From Agrobacterium fabrum str. C58 (GTDB taxonomy: Bacteria; Pseudomonadota; Alphaproteobacteria; Rhizobiales; Rhizobiaceae): a stretch of 64,000 bases of DNA. Below, piece by piece: positions 1 through 8,839 of this stretch; position 1 is the first letter of the stretch, and each line of letters opens with the position of its first letter. Position numbers and translations under genes: made by a program. The stretch lies in the NCBI RefSeq assembly GCF_000092025.1, contig NC_003062.2, positions 1,052,001-1,116,000 of the forward strand, read 5' to 3'. The notes under the pieces were generated by a model. The model had not been told where the DNA came from and made no database searches. It saw only the letters and a program-made list of their open reading frames with translations.

Positions 1-45
1 GAGGTCGGGCTTCGCCTGCGGCTGTGCCTTCGTCTCGTTCGTCAT
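1..45 (-). CDS. N-terminal fragment of an unidentified protein (runs off the window)
   Basis: An ATG at position 45 on the minus strand opens a frame that stays open to the window edge and encodes MTNETKAQPQAKPDL. A purine-rich stretch (TGGAGAGAGAGAA) just upstream would serve as ribosome binding site. It lies 171 bp downstream of pssA on the same strand. Only 15 residues are visible, hydrophilic and rich in Q, K and P, so no function can be given. It may also be a chance start. Confidence 0.45.
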   Translation of the reverse strand, partial: MTNETKAQPQAKPDL

Positions 46-216
46 TTCTCTCTCTCCACAATTCACGCCAATCGCCTTTGCGATGCGTGTGAGCCCCTTC
101 TTTCGAGGCTAATCTTGACGGATTCGAGGCGAAAGAGACGAAGACGGTTTTTCAGGCTGCGACATTTTGCGTCACATCCTGCACCGGCTTGTCTGGCAAA
201 AAATAAACCTGCGGTT

Positions 217-1089
217 TTAAATGCCGCGATCGAGGCCGTTGCCGCCATTGGCATCGTCATGCGCGTCTTCCTCGATGGTCAGCGTACCGTAGCGGCGATG
301 CCAGAGGCGGGCGCTGATGGGAATGAAGACGAGATAGGCGGCGACCGTCAGAACCAGAACTTCCCAGGTGAAGCTCATCAGCATCGCCACATAGAGCACG
401 ACGACGAGGATCATCGGCAGCACCAGATCACGGCGAATGCGGGTACTGGACTTTCCCGACCAGACCGGCAGACGGCTGATGAGAAGATAACCGATCAGGA
501 CGGTGTAGGCGGCGGCGACGTAAGCGAAGGGCTTGTCCGGCTCCACGCCGAGGAAGCCGAGATAGACCGGCAGAAGCACCAGCATCGCGCCCATCGGGGC
601 CGGAACGCCGACAAAAAATTCGCTCTGCCAAGGCGCCTTTACCGGCCGCTCGATCATGACGTTGAAGCGCGCCAGGCGCAGGCCGGCGGCAATGACATAG
701 ATGAGGGCGCCGATCCAGCCAATCGAACGCGCCTGATCGAGCAGATAGATATAGACGACGAGAGCAGGAGCGACACCGAAATTGACGATATCGGCAAGCG
801 AATCCATCTGCTCGCCGAATTTGGAGGTCGCCTTCATCATGCGGGCAACACGCCCGTCCACGCCGTCGAGAAAGGCGGCGAGGAGCACCATACCGACGGC
901 GAGTTCAAAGCGGCCTTCGATGGCAAGGCGTACGCCGCTCAAGCCTGCGCAGATCGCGAGAACGGTGATCAGATTGGGCACCAGGAGGCGAAAGGGAATT
1001 TCCCTCAGGCGCGGCCCACGGCCGCTATCACTGCGGCCCTCCTGTTTTCCGTTCTGCTGCGGCTCCGAAATCGGCGTTTCCATGCGCAT
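217..1089 (-). CDS. pssA: CDP-diacylglycerol--serine O-phosphatidyltransferase (phosphatidylserine synthase)
   Basis: Makes phosphatidylserine from CDP-diacylglycerol and serine in the inner membrane; Psd then decarboxylates the product. The 290-residue protein carries the complete CDP-alcohol phosphatidyltransferase signature at residues 78-100: D78-G79, A82-R83, G92, D96 and D100 with exact family spacing. Several hydrophobic membrane segments follow, to about residue 265. The first 30 residues are polar (rich in Q, G, S and R). Two in-frame ATGs, at 1089 and 1083, sit behind an AGGAAGG motif, and the second has the better spacing. The gene starts 17 bp after psd stops, so the two form an operon, psd first. 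Rhizobiales also make phosphatidylcholine from the resulting phosphatidylethanolamine. Identification is firm; only the exact start is open. Confidence 0.95.
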   Translation of the reverse strand: MRMETPISEPQQNGKQEGRSDSGRGPRLREIPFRLLVPNLITVLAICAGLSGVRLAIEGRFELAVGMVLLAAFLDGVDGRVARMMKATSKFGEQMDSLADIVNFGVAPALVVYIYLLDQARSIGWIGALIYVIAAGLRLARFNVMIERPVKAPWQSEFFVGVPAPMGAMLVLLPVYLGFLGVEPDKPFAYVAAAYTVLIGYLLISRLPVWSGKSSTRIRRDLVLPMILVVVLYVAMLMSFTWEVLVLTVAAYLVFIPISARLWHRRYGTLTIEEDAHDDANGGNGLDRGI

Positions 1090-1106
1090 GCCCTTCCTGT
1101 TTATCC

Positions 1107-1805
1107 TTAGCCGCGACGGCTAAGGACCGGACCCTTGGCCGAGCCGAATTCGGCAAGCACGGTCTCACCGGCGATTGCCGTCTGGCCAACCGATACACGC
1201 GGCTCGAAACCTGCGGGAAGGAAGATATCGAGGCGCGAACCGAAACGGATAAGGCCGAAACGCTCACCGGCATCAACAGGTTCATTCGGCTTCACCCAGC
1301 AGACGATGCGGCGGGCGACCATGCCGGCGATCTGCACCACACCTACCTTGCCATGCGAGGTCTCGATGACGAGGCCGTTGCGCTCATTGTCTTCCGAAGC
1401 CTTGTCGACTTCGGCATTGAGGAAGAGGCCGGGACGGTAAGCGACATTGACGATGCGGCCACGCACGGGCGCGCGGTTCACATGGCAGTTGAACACGTTC
1501 ATGAACACCGAAATACGAACCATCGGTTCCTTGCCGAGTTCCAGTTCCAGCGGCGGAACGACACTCTGCACGGCCGAAACCTTGCCGTCGGCCGGGCTGA
1601 TGATGAGGTCGTCATCCTGCGGCGTGACACGCTCGGGATCGCGGAAGAAATAGGCGCACCAGGCCGTCAGCACGAGACCGACCCAGAAGAGCGGTTCGGC
1701 GATCCAGCCGAGCACCAGCGATGCGACGAAGAAGGCCGCCACGAAGACATAACCTTCCTTGTGGATCGGTACGATGGTGTTGCGAATGGTGTCGAACAGA
1801 TTCAT
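1107..1805 (-). CDS. psd: Phosphatidylserine decarboxylase proenzyme
   Basis: Converts phosphatidylserine to phosphatidylethanolamine. The protein is a self-cleaving, pyruvoyl-dependent proenzyme. Here the cleavage motif is Phe-Gly-Ser-Arg near the C-terminus (Gly189-Ser190), where Ser190 becomes the pyruvoyl group of the small chain. The motif differs from the LGST of E. coli, as expected for the short class of about 230 residues. Residues 20-45 are hydrophobic and probably associate with the membrane. I chose the ATG at 1805 (232 aa) because AAGGAA lies 5 nt upstream; an ATG at 1841 would add 12 residues without a good ribosome site. The gene precedes pssA in a two-gene operon, so synthesis and use of phosphatidylserine are encoded together. 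Confidence 0.95.
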   Translation of the reverse strand: MNLFDTIRNTIVPIHKEGYVFVAAFFVASLVLGWIAEPLFWVGLVLTAWCAYFFRDPERVTPQDDDLIISPADGKVSAVQSVVPPLELELGKEPMVRISVFMNVFNCHVNRAPVRGRIVNVAYRPGLFLNAEVDKASEDNERNGLVIETSHGKVGVVQIAGMVARRIVCWVKPNEPVDAGERFGLIRFGSRLDIFLPAGFEPRVSVGQTAIAGETVLAEFGSAKGPVLSRRG

Positions 1806-1980
1806 ATGGTTCCTTGCTCCGGTTTTTGTCTGCGCCTCCATATGTGGTCTTCATACAACACGATCCATACGGGCATGCGACAAACTTCGCCTTGCTGGTT
1901 ACAGCCAAACGTCCCGCCCGGCAATGGCCCGGCGGGTCTCCCACCCCGGTTCCCCCGGAGTTTATGCCGAGTTTATGCCG

Positions 1981-3870
1981 TCAATGCGCCGGTTCGCCGC
2001 GGTCCACGACGCCGAGATCGTCGCTTTCGCGAACATGGCGCAGCATCTCTTCGGCGCGGATCGCCTCGCGCTGGCGGCTCCACATCGAGGCGTAGAGGCC
2101 ATCATGCGCCATCAGCGAGGCATGCGTTCCCCGCTCGGCGATCAGTCCTTCCTTCAGCACGATGATTTCGTCCGCGTGGATGACCGTGGAGAGGCGGTGG
2201 GCGATGACCAGCGTGGTGCGGTTTTTCGAGACGATGTCGAGGGCGCTCTGGATTTCCTGCTCGGTATGCGTATCGAGCGCCGAGGTCGCCTCGTCGAGGA
2301 TCAGGATCGGCGGTGCCTTGAGAATGGTCCGGGCAATCGCCACGCGCTGCTTTTCGCCACCCGAAAGCTTCAGTCCCCGTTCGCCGACCATGGTGGCGTA
2401 ACCGTCCGGCAGTTTGCCGATGAAGGCGCTGATCTGCGCTGCATCCGCCGCTGCCTTCAGCTCCTCGTCGGTGGCGGAGGGGCGACCGTAGCGGATATTG
2501 TAGGCGAGGGTGTCGTTGAACAGCACGGTATCCTGCGGCACCATGCCGATCATCGAGCGCAGGCTCTTTTGCGTCACGTCGCGAATATCCTGCCCGTCGA
2601 TGGTAACGGCGCCCTCCTGAATATCGTAGAAACGATAAAGCAGCCGCGAGATCGTCGATTTTCCCGCACCGGAAGGGCCGACGATCGCCACCGTCTTGCC
2701 CGCCGGCACATCGAAGGAAACGCCCTTGAGGATCGGTCTTTCAGGGTCGTAGGCAAAATGCACGTCGCGGAAGGAGATCGCGCCGGGACCGGCCGCAAGC
2801 GGCTTCGCATCCGGCCTGTCGGTGACTTCGGCCTCCACCTCGAGAAGATCGAACATCTGTTCGATGTCGGTCAGGCCCTGGCGGATTTCGCGATAAACGA
2901 AGCCGATGAAATTGAGCGGCACGGAAAGCTGCAGCAGCAGCGCATTGACGAACACGAAATCGCCGATGGTCTGCTCGCCGCGCTGCACGGCCAGTGCCGA
3001 CATCACCATCATGATCGTGGAGCCGATGCCGAAAATCACGCCCTGGCCAAAGTTCAGCCAGCCGAGCGAGGTCCAGATCGAGATCGCCGATTTTTCGTAA
3101 CGCTCCATGGCGACGTCGAAACGCCGTGCCTCCATTTCCTCATTGCCGAAATATTTGACGGTCTCGAAGTTGAGTAGCGAATCGATCGCCTTGGTATTGG
3201 CGTCGGTATCGCTGTCATTCATGGCGCGGCGGATGCCGATACGCCAGTTGCTGGCCCTGACCGTGAACCAGATATAGGCCCAGACGGTGACGACGGTGAC
3301 CAGCACATAGGAAAAACCATAGGACGCCCAGAAGATGATGGCCGTCAGCAGGAATTCGATGAAGGTCGGTGCGGTATTGAGAATGGTGAAGCGGACAATG
3401 GTTTCGATGCCCTTCGTGCCGCGCTCGATGACCCGCGACAGCCCGCCGGTCTTGCGCTCCAGATGGAAACGCAGCGAAAGCCGGTGCATGTGCACGAAGG
3501 TACGATAGGCGAGCTGGCGCACCGCATGTTGGCCGACGCTGGCAAACAGCGAATCGCGCAGCTGGTTGAGCCCGACCTGGATCAGCCGCGTCAGATTATA
3601 GGCGATGACCAGCGCCACCGCGCCGAGCAGGAAGGCCGGAACCAGCCCTGCCATGTCGAGCTTGCCGTTCAGCGCATCCGTCGCCCATTTGAAGAAATAG
3701 GGAACCGCGATCAGCACCAGCTTGGCGACGATGAGGAACACGGTTGCCCAGATCACCCGCATCTTCAGGTCCCACCGACCCTCTGGCCACATATAGGGCC
3801 AGAGATTGATCAGGGTCTGGGTCGGATTGCTGGAATCCGCCGAAATGGTTTTTTTCTTCGTGGCCATCAT
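1981..3870 (-). CDS. Atm1/HMT1-type ABC half-transporter (fused membrane and ATPase domains)
   Basis: A 629-residue half-transporter with a membrane domain of about six helices (residues 35-330) fused to an ATPase domain. Visible motifs are Walker [10 protein letters not shown] (about residue 400), the signature LSGGEKQR, Walker B ILILDEATSALD and a switch histidine in VIAHRLST. The N-terminus (NLWPYMWPEGRWDLKMR) and the general layout match the ABCB7/Atm1 branch, whose members export glutathione-linked sulfur or metal conjugates. It could therefore serve Fe-S cluster supply or metal detoxification. It lies 175 bp upstream of psd on the same strand, downstream of the LysM protein. Two adjacent ATGs at 3870 and 3867 follow a GGAGAGA motif. 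The family is certain; the substrate is an inference. Confidence 0.87.
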   Translation of the reverse strand: MMATKKKTISADSSNPTQTLINLWPYMWPEGRWDLKMRVIWATVFLIVAKLVLIAVPYFFKWATDALNGKLDMAGLVPAFLLGAVALVIAYNLTRLIQVGLNQLRDSLFASVGQHAVRQLAYRTFVHMHRLSLRFHLERKTGGLSRVIERGTKGIETIVRFTILNTAPTFIEFLLTAIIFWASYGFSYVLVTVVTVWAYIWFTVRASNWRIGIRRAMNDSDTDANTKAIDSLLNFETVKYFGNEEMEARRFDVAMERYEKSAISIWTSLGWLNFGQGVIFGIGSTIMMVMSALAVQRGEQTIGDFVFVNALLLQLSVPLNFIGFVYREIRQGLTDIEQMFDLLEVEAEVTDRPDAKPLAAGPGAISFRDVHFAYDPERPILKGVSFDVPAGKTVAIVGPSGAGKSTISRLLYRFYDIQEGAVTIDGQDIRDVTQKSLRSMIGMVPQDTVLFNDTLAYNIRYGRPSATDEELKAAADAAQISAFIGKLPDGYATMVGERGLKLSGGEKQRVAIARTILKAPPILILDEATSALDTHTEQEIQSALDIVSKNRTTLVIAHRLSTVIHADEIIVLKEGLIAERGTHASLMAHDGLYASMWSRQREAIRAEEMLRHVRESDDLGVVDRGEPAH

Positions 3871-3904
3871 TCTCTCCGGTCACTGCCGGAAGCCGACAGC
3901 AGGA

Positions 3905-3927
3905 CGGCGGCTTTGGTCAAGCCGCCG
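3905..3927 (-). terminator. Hairpin between the LysM gene and the ABC transporter
   Basis: A perfect 9-bp inverted repeat (CGGCGGCTT / AAGCCGCCG) with a 5-nt loop lies about 50 bp after the LysM gene stop. No T-run follows, so it would be at best a weak or Rho-assisted terminator, or a stabilising 3' hairpin. Confidence 0.35.
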
Positions 3928-3978
3928 CGCGTGTCACAGATAGGATCGTTGCGGGTTCATCGCAACGTCTTCACATCC

Positions 3979-6003
3979 TCAGGAGCCACTCTTCAGCCGC
4001 TTGCGGTGGAGTTCTTCCGCGTTCGGCAGTGCCTCTTTCGGCACGCCGAAAATCTGGCCGGGCTCGATCAGGTCAGGGTTTCTGATCTGGTCCTCATTGG
4101 CGAGGTAGATCGTGGTGTAACGCACGCCCTGTCCGTAAACGCGCCGGGAAATCTGCCACAGCGTGTCGCCGCGGCGGATGATGACGCTGTTCTGGCTTTC
4201 GGCAAGCGGTGCCTGCTCGAAGGTCTGAGGGCCGGCAGGGACTTGCGGCACGGGCGCAGGCGGAGCGATGATGTGCAGTTCGGCGAGGCGGCTTGCCAGC
4301 GAGGCGATGCCCTTGCCGATGGCGGCCACATCGTTCGGCCAGGCTTCTACCGTCGCAAGCAGCTGACGCGCCTTGCCCGTGATATCGCCGGCAAAAGCGG
4401 TGAAGTCAGGCTCCGTGGCAGCGGCAGTGCGGAACTCGGAGAGCGATTTCAGCGCGATCACCACCGCGGAGCGGCCGGCAATGGCCTGATCGAGCGCCGG
4501 CGTCGCCTGATCCTTGTAAAGATTGGAGAGGATGCCGAACGCCTTGGCGACATCGGTGCGCAGCTTTTCAAATGCGGCGCGGTCACTCGCCGTGCTCTGG
4601 TTTTCAGCCGGTGCCGCGGTCGTGTTGGCCGACGATGAGGCCGATGGGGCCTGCATGGCAACGGTTGCCTGATCGGTCTGCGGCCGCTCGAAGGGAACGC
4701 GCACCCGCACCTTCGCCGTGCCATCGGCATTCAGTTCCTCGACGGTGATGATGTGGCTGCCGACGGCAAGATCGACATCGCCTTCGATGACGAAATGACC
4801 GGATGCCTCAGTCGTGCTCTTGCCGATTTCCTTGTCGTCGACAAGCGCGCGAACGGTCGAACCGCCTGGCGCGGAACCCGCGACGAAGATCTTCGATCCC
4901 TCGAATTCGACGGCGGTGACCTGAACGCTCGACGTGAGCGGGGCAACGGCAGTCGATCCGGCAGCGGTGGGAGCGGCAGTGCCCGAAGAGGGCACGGGCG
5001 TATTGTTGGCGGTGGTTTCGGAGGTTGCGGCAGACGGTTGCGACGGCGTGGCCTGCTGCGGCTGGAGCGCTGGAGGTGCTGCCTCGGGCATGGCCAGCAC
5101 ACGGCTTGCCTTGCCGGGTTTGGAAACCATGGCCAGAAGCTCGCCCGACTTGCTCTGCGGTACGGAAACGGTCGCCACTTCCTCGGACTGCGTCGCCTTG
5201 CCGTTGGCATCGGTTGAACGCAACACCAGCTCATGATCGCCGGGCGGCAGGGGATTGTCGAAAACGGCGGCGAAATCGCCCGTGCCGTCGATGGTCGTCT
5301 GGGCGATCACCTTGCCGTTGCTCAGAATTTCAAGCTTTGCGCCGGGCTGCGCCTTGCCGGCGATCACGGCCGAACCATCGGGCTCGACGCGCAGCACGTC
5401 GAATGTCGGTGTGCCGGAAGAGGCCTGGGCGGCATCGGCGGGGGCGGCGGTCGGATTTGCGGCTTGAGGCGCGCCATCGTCGGTGCCGGCAAATACGCCA
5501 GCCAGACGGCGGACCTGTGCTGCCGCGGCAGCCGCATTGTCAGGCAGGCCGCGCAGGAAGGCAGTAGTGCGTTCGGCCGCGGCACGCGCCGTGGTGATGA
5601 GCCGCGACGTGGTTTCGTCCAGCGACTCTGGAATGTCGATATTGGTCAGTTCCTTCAGCGAAGCCTCGACCTTTTTGCGGGCCGCTGCAAAATCGGCATC
5701 GGACGGAACCTTGTTGTCGGCGAAAAGCGAGGCCATGTCCTTGATCGACTGGGTTGCGGAAGCCGCCCGGCGGCCGACCTTGTCGGCAATGCTGGCCGTC
5801 TCCTCGGCCGCGTCGGAGAGGATGTCACCCGCCTTGTCGGCTCCCATTTCAACGCTGTTCTTCACCGCGTTGCCGGCCTCGTTGATGGCGTCGCCGATCG
5901 GTTTGCCGTCGTTGGAAATCCTCGGCAGGACGAAAAAGATCATGAGCAGGGACGCAATGCCCAGCACGATCAGCGCCAGCAAACCGGCCTTATTGTTTTT
6001 CAT
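3979..6003 (-). CDS. Membrane-anchored Ig-like/LysM peptidoglycan-binding protein
   Basis: A 674-residue envelope protein. Residues 6-26 form one hydrophobic segment (signal anchor), followed by an Ala-rich helical region to about residue 180. Two Ig-like repeats follow, around residues 198-280 and 360-440, each with a GKAQPGAKLEIL- or GSAPGGSTVRAL-type turn. Pro/Ala/Thr-rich linkers separate the domains. A C-terminal LysM domain (about 610-660: RRGDTLWQISRRVYGQG, IEPGQIFGVP) should bind peptidoglycan. This layout is common in alphaproteobacterial wall-associated proteins of unknown exact role. The start has a GGAG ribosome site. It is divergent from the LOG gene, 156 bp away. Cell-wall tethering is inferred from domains; there is no catalytic domain. 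Confidence 0.85.
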   Translation of the reverse strand: MKNNKAGLLALIVLGIASLLMIFFVLPRISNDGKPIGDAINEAGNAVKNSVEMGADKAGDILSDAAEETASIADKVGRRAASATQSIKDMASLFADNKVPSDADFAAARKKVEASLKELTNIDIPESLDETTSRLITTARAAAERTTAFLRGLPDNAAAAAAQVRRLAGVFAGTDDGAPQAANPTAAPADAAQASSGTPTFDVLRVEPDGSAVIAGKAQPGAKLEILSNGKVIAQTTIDGTGDFAAVFDNPLPPGDHELVLRSTDANGKATQSEEVATVSVPQSKSGELLAMVSKPGKASRVLAMPEAAPPALQPQQATPSQPSAATSETTANNTPVPSSGTAAPTAAGSTAVAPLTSSVQVTAVEFEGSKIFVAGSAPGGSTVRALVDDKEIGKSTTEASGHFVIEGDVDLAVGSHIITVEELNADGTAKVRVRVPFERPQTDQATVAMQAPSASSSANTTAAPAENQSTASDRAAFEKLRTDVAKAFGILSNLYKDQATPALDQAIAGRSAVVIALKSLSEFRTAAATEPDFTAFAGDITGKARQLLATVEAWPNDVAAIGKGIASLASRLAELHIIAPPAPVPQVPAGPQTFEQAPLAESQNSVIIRRGDTLWQISRRVYGQGVRYTTIYLANEDQIRNPDLIEPGQIFGVPKEALPNAEELHRKRLKSGS

Positions 6004-6159
6004 CCTGGAATCTCCGGATATTTCAAGCTTTTCACACGAGTTGAGATTGCTAGCGTCTTACCCTTCGCCAGACAAGCGGCGAGTGGGCAAAAGGCCATAT
6101 TTGCAAGGGATTTCCCAAATTTTCTTGACGTGCCGCATCGCACATTGTTCCTTCCCTCC

Positions 6160-6780
6160 ATGACGGACAAAAATACAGCGATTCGATCCATCTGCGTTTA
6201 TTGCGGCTCCCAGCCCGGACGTGACCCGGCTCATATGGAAGCAGGCCGCGCGCTTGGGAAATCCATAGCCGAAAACGGCATTCGCCTCGTCTACGGCGGC
6301 GGCACCAAGGGCATCATGGGCGCGGTTGCCAGCGGCGTTCTCTCCAATGGCGGCGAAGTGACCGGCATCATACCGGAATTTCTGGTCGATATGGAGGCAA
6401 CACGCCATTCTCTCGGACAATTGAACGAGCTTGTCATCACCAAGGACATGCATGAGCGCAAACATATGATGTTCGAGCGCTCGGATGCCTTCGTGACCCT
6501 GCCCGGCGGCGTCGGCACGCTGGAAGAGATCGTCGAGATCATGACCTGGGCGCAGCTCGGCCGCCATGCCAAGCCGATGGTCTTCGCCAATATCAACGGT
6601 TTCTGGAACCCCATGCTGGAACTGGTGCAGCACATGCGCGACCAGGGTTTCATCCACCGCGCCCATCTTCTGAACCCGCTCATCGTCGACGAGGTGAAGG
6701 ACATCGTGCCCGCCATCATCGACCGGGCGCTGGCGCAGCAGAACCCCGAAGGCGATCCTTCGGTAATTTCCCGGCTCTAG
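6160..6780 (+). CDS. LOG family protein (nucleoside 5'-monophosphate phosphoribohydrolase)
   Basis: The 206-residue product has the hallmarks of the LOG (formerly 'lysine decarboxylase-like') family: a GGGTKGIMG nucleotide-binding loop (residues 46-54), the R-K pair near residues 100-101, and PGGVGTLEE (115-123). LOG enzymes release the base from nucleoside 5'-monophosphates. In plants and some bacteria this activates cytokinins, while other homologues act in nucleotide salvage or on stress nucleotides. I chose the ATG at 6160 because homology begins there, although the frame is open for more than 900 bp upstream, antisense to the LysM gene. No Shine-Dalgarno is obvious just before it; a CTTGACG -35-like box lies about 35 bp upstream, so a short leader is possible. 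The cytokinin role is not shown here. Confidence 0.88.
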   Translation: MTDKNTAIRSICVYCGSQPGRDPAHMEAGRALGKSIAENGIRLVYGGGTKGIMGAVASGVLSNGGEVTGIIPEFLVDMEATRHSLGQLNELVITKDMHERKHMMFERSDAFVTLPGGVGTLEEIVEIMTWAQLGRHAKPMVFANINGFWNPMLELVQHMRDQGFIHRAHLLNPLIVDEVKDIVPAIIDRALAQQNPEGDPSVISRL

Positions 6781-7021
6781 AGCGCGTCGCGTCTAGTCGT
6801 ATTCATGTAACGCGCTCGTCCAAAACCGCTGCATATTTTGGCAGACGGGCGATGGAGGCTACCATTGTTAACGGCCGCCCGGCGGCTCGTTACAATTTTA
6901 AGTGTATATTAATACAGATTTAACAGCGGCATCGTTCCACCCGCTCTTTTCATGGCCCCGCGACTGATCCTGTGCCAGCCTCTCCAGAGGCGTTGGTGGT
7001 GCGGAATTTTCTTCTGCAGCC

Positions 7022-8803
7022 ATGAAGTGGGCGGCATCAGACATGATTGCTTTTGTGATGCGGCTCAGGAGCCGGGCGCATTTTATTATTCAGAGACATC
7101 CCGGTAAGACTGGCGATGCCATCCTCGGTTCCGCCGCCCGCCGCCGGGTCGATGCGCGGGTGAGGCTCGGTATTGTGATCGCCGTCTTCGCCGCCATCTA
7201 TGTCGTCGTGGCAGCACGGCTCGTCCAATATGGCCTCGCCGAACCCGTGGCGACGGCCTGGATCAATACCGGGGCCAATGCCGTCGCCTCCCGGCCTGAT
7301 ATTGTCGACCGCAACGGCATGCTTCTGGCGACCGATCTCAACATGGTGTCGCTTTATGCGGATCCGCGCCGGGTGGTTGATCCCGATGAGGTGGTGGAGA
7401 AGCTAGCAAGCGTCATCCCCAATCTCGACTGGCGTGAAACGCATCGCCGGTTGCGTTCGGACACCGGCTTCCAGTGGCTGCGGCGCCAGCTGACGCCCCG
7501 GCAACAGGCGGATATTCTCAATCTCGGCATACCGGGTATCGGTTTCCGGCCGGAAAAACGACGGTTCTATCCGGGCGGTCCGGCCGCTTCGCATATTATC
7601 GGCCACGTCAATGTCGACAATCAGGGTCTTGCCGGCATGGAGCGTTATCTCGACCAGCAGGGGCTGGCTGATCTGCGCGCCGTCGGCCTTGCCAGCGGCG
7701 CACCGCTGGAGCCCGTGAAGCTTTCCATCGATATGCGGGTGCAGAACATCGTCCGCGAGGTCGTCGTGAAGGCGAAGAGCGCCTATGAGGCGGAAGCTGC
7801 GGGCTCGGTCATCCTCGATGTGGAGACCGGCGAGGTGCTGGCCATGGCCTCGGTGCCGGACTACGACCCCAACGAACCGTCCCGCACCCTTGCCGATGGC
7901 AGCATCGACAGGGACTATGAAAAGGGTTGGTTCAACCGCATGAGCAACGCCACCTTCGAAATGGGGTCCACCTTCAAGAGCTTCACGCTCGCCATGGGGC
8001 TGGATGCCGGGGCGATCACCCTCAATTCGGTGGTGGACGCCTCGCGGCCAATCCGCATGGGCGGCTTCACCATCAAGGATTTCAAGGGCCGGAACCGCCC
8101 GCTATCGATCCCGGAAGTGTTTCAATATTCATCGAATATCGGCACGGCGGCGGTGGCCGACAAGGTGGGCGTCGAAGGCCACCAGCAGTTCCTGACGAAA
8201 CTCGGGCTGCTGACGAAAATGGACACGGAGATGCCTGGAGTAGCGACGCCGACCCAGCCGAGAGTGTGGAAGAAGATCAATTCCGTTACCATCTCCTTCG
8301 GCCATGGCGTTGCCACCACGCCGCTGCAGACGGCGGTGGCGGCCGCAGCCCTCATCAATGGCGGCAACCTGATGTCGCCAACGTTCCTGCCGCGTTCGAA
8401 AGAGGATGCGGCCTCGATTTCACGCAGCGTCATCGAGCAGAAGACGAGCGCGGATATGCGCTACCTGTTCAACTGGAACGGCATCAAGGGTTCCGGCCGC
8501 GGCGCACAGGTGGAGGGATTTCATGTGGGCGGCAAAACCGGAACGGCCGACAAGGTGATCAACGGCCGTTACGCCAAGAATATCAATTTCAACGCCTTCG
8601 TCGCCGGTTTTCCCATGCACAAGCCGAAATACGTCGTGCTGACGATGATTGACGCCCCGAAGACCGGCGTGAATGGCGGGCGCACGGCGGCTTCCACCGC
8701 AGCCCCGATGACGCGGGAGATCATCGCGCAGACGGCGGGGCTTCTCGGTGTGAAGCCGCGTTTTGGTTATGACGCGACGCCGCAATTGCTGGTGGATTAT
8801 TGA
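7022..8803 (+). CDS. FtsI-like class B penicillin-binding protein (transpeptidase)
   Basis: A peptidoglycan transpeptidase of 593 residues: a cytoplasmic tail, one membrane anchor (residues 48-70), a PBP dimerisation domain (about 90-230) and a penicillin-binding domain. All three active-site motifs are present: S316-T-F-K319, S370-S-N372 and K505-T-G507. Its neighbours are not the mra/dcw division genes, so it is probably a second, PBP3b-like copy rather than the main FtsI; Agrobacterium is known to carry two FtsI-like PBPs. It may act in septal or polar wall synthesis. The start is uncertain, since ATGs at 7022 and 7043 both lack a strong ribosome site. A 240-bp upstream gap leaves room for its own promoter. 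Confidence 0.9.
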   Translation: MKWAASDMIAFVMRLRSRAHFIIQRHPGKTGDAILGSAARRRVDARVRLGIVIAVFAAIYVVVAARLVQYGLAEPVATAWINTGANAVASRPDIVDRNGMLLATDLNMVSLYADPRRVVDPDEVVEKLASVIPNLDWRETHRRLRSDTGFQWLRRQLTPRQQADILNLGIPGIGFRPEKRRFYPGGPAASHIIGHVNVDNQGLAGMERYLDQQGLADLRAVGLASGAPLEPVKLSIDMRVQNIVREVVVKAKSAYEAEAAGSVILDVETGEVLAMASVPDYDPNEPSRTLADGSIDRDYEKGWFNRMSNATFEMGSTFKSFTLAMGLDAGAITLNSVVDASRPIRMGGFTIKDFKGRNRPLSIPEVFQYSSNIGTAAVADKVGVEGHQQFLTKLGLLTKMDTEMPGVATPTQPRVWKKINSVTISFGHGVATTPLQTAVAAAALINGGNLMSPTFLPRSKEDAASISRSVIEQKTSADMRYLFNWNGIKGSGRGAQVEGFHVGGKTGTADKVINGRYAKNINFNAFVAGFPMHKPKYVVLTMIDAPKTGVNGGRTAASTAAPMTREIIAQTAGLLGVKPRFGYDATPQLLVDY

Positions 8804-8839
8804 GCCCTGACTTGGTGAGGGAGGCGGCAATACGCCCGC

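Noticed and set aside
1940..1980. Short tandem repeat GAGTTTATGCC before the ABC gene stop
   Set aside because: Only two units of about 11 bp in a gap between genes; no sign of function.
5233..6159. An open frame of 309 codons in front of the LOG gene
   Set aside because: It is antisense to the LysM gene, has low-complexity composition typical of the reverse of a GC-rich gene, and LOG homology starts only at 6160.
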